NCBI RefSeq assembly: GCF_932526225.1
Contig: NC_064047.1
Span: 8,359,994 to 8,423,993, forward strand
Direction of reading: 5' to 3'
Origin: Nematostella vectensis
Lineage: Eukaryota; Cnidaria; Anthozoa; Actiniaria; Edwardsiidae
DNA length: 64,000 nt
The notes beneath the pieces are model-generated. The model worked only from the letters and a program-made list of their open reading frames with translations, was not told where the DNA came from and ran no database searches. The position numbers were made by a program, and so were the translations under genes. Each line of letters opens with the position of its first letter. Position 1 is the first letter of the stretch. Shown piece by piece: positions 63,711 through 64,000 of the stretch.

Positions 63711-63837
63711 CCTTTAAATCCTAATTATTTTGCTTTACTATTCGCTCTAGCCGTTTAGTTTATCTCACAAAACAACAACGGTATCGTTTTCTGAAATAAC
63801 TCCTTATTCCTGGGATACCTGTGGTTATTGCTTTCAG

Positions 63838-64000
63838 ATACCGACCATGTGGTCCCTGGCTCTGCTAGCGCTAGTCACCAGTCTTACCCCCGTTGGTGGC
63901 ATCTTTATCCCATATTTCAAGAGTAGGAACCATTCGGACAATGCCTTCCACATCGCATACAACATGATGGACTTAGATGCAAATGTCTCTAGATTTGGTA
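63838..64000 (+). CDS. Start of a secreted protein gene (truncated by the window)
   Basis: A CTTTCAG acceptor (ending 63837) is followed by nine bases and ATG at 63847, in good context (ACCATGT). The open frame of 51 codons to the window edge starts with a signal peptide of about 18 residues (MWSLALLALVTSLTPVGG), then a segment with FHIAYNMMDLDANVSRFG. The latter faintly resembles an EF-hand loop but is out of register. The family is not recognised. Confidence 0.6.
   Translation, partial: MPTMWSLALLALVTSLTPVGGIFIPYFKSRNHSDNAFHIAYNMMDLDANVSRFG

Overview
This is eukaryotic, AT-rich DNA with split genes, GT-AG introns, many short inverted-repeat elements (MITEs) and long minisatellites. It almost certainly comes from an anthozoan cnidarian, and a sea anemone such as Nematostella fits best. 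The evidence is an astacin protease carrying ShKT domains, compact exons separated by MITE-filled introns, and the nested GPCR. The species is inferred and was not tested by any search.

Layout. (1) Positions 333-4365, + strand: the 3' part of a secreted astacin metalloprotease gene whose start lies outside the window. Its order is astacin end, TSP1, TSP1, MAM, Pro/Thr-rich linker, five ShKT domains. (2) Positions 4.4-9.0 kb: no gene, several inverted-repeat elements, ending in a palindromic element of about 1 kb that stops 26 bp before the first start codon of the next gene. (3) Positions 9078-24824, + strand: a complete 12-exon class I alpha-1,2-mannosidase (GH47, Golgi MAN1A type, 625 aa by my splice reconstruction). 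Its last intron holds an antisense rhodopsin-type GPCR (22872-20987) whose reading frame is broken in three places. (4) Positions 33774-27938, - strand: a complete seven-exon receptor channel of 556 aa. It has the topology of an ionotropic glutamate receptor (signal peptide, S1, M1, pore, M2, S2, M3, cytoplasmic tail), but its pore carries the potassium-channel filter TVGYGD. This is the most interesting gene in the window. (5) Positions 34-63.8 kb: a 30-kb stretch with no convincing coding gene. It is rich in minisatellites (31-bp array at 40.6-42.0 kb, G-tract array at 55.1-56.3 kb, array at 63.3-63.7 kb), microsatellites and hairpin elements, with two possible untranslated exons. (6) Positions 63838-64000, + strand: the first coding exon of another secreted protein, cut by the window end.

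The genes do not form a pathway. They are independent loci: an extracellular matrix protease, a Golgi N-glycan trimming enzyme, a GPCR relic or gene, and a putative ligand-gated potassium channel. All exon limits were placed by eye from reading frame, splice consensus and phase. The reconstructed open frames of the mannosidase and the channel close without internal stops and their splice phases match at every junction, which is the main internal support.
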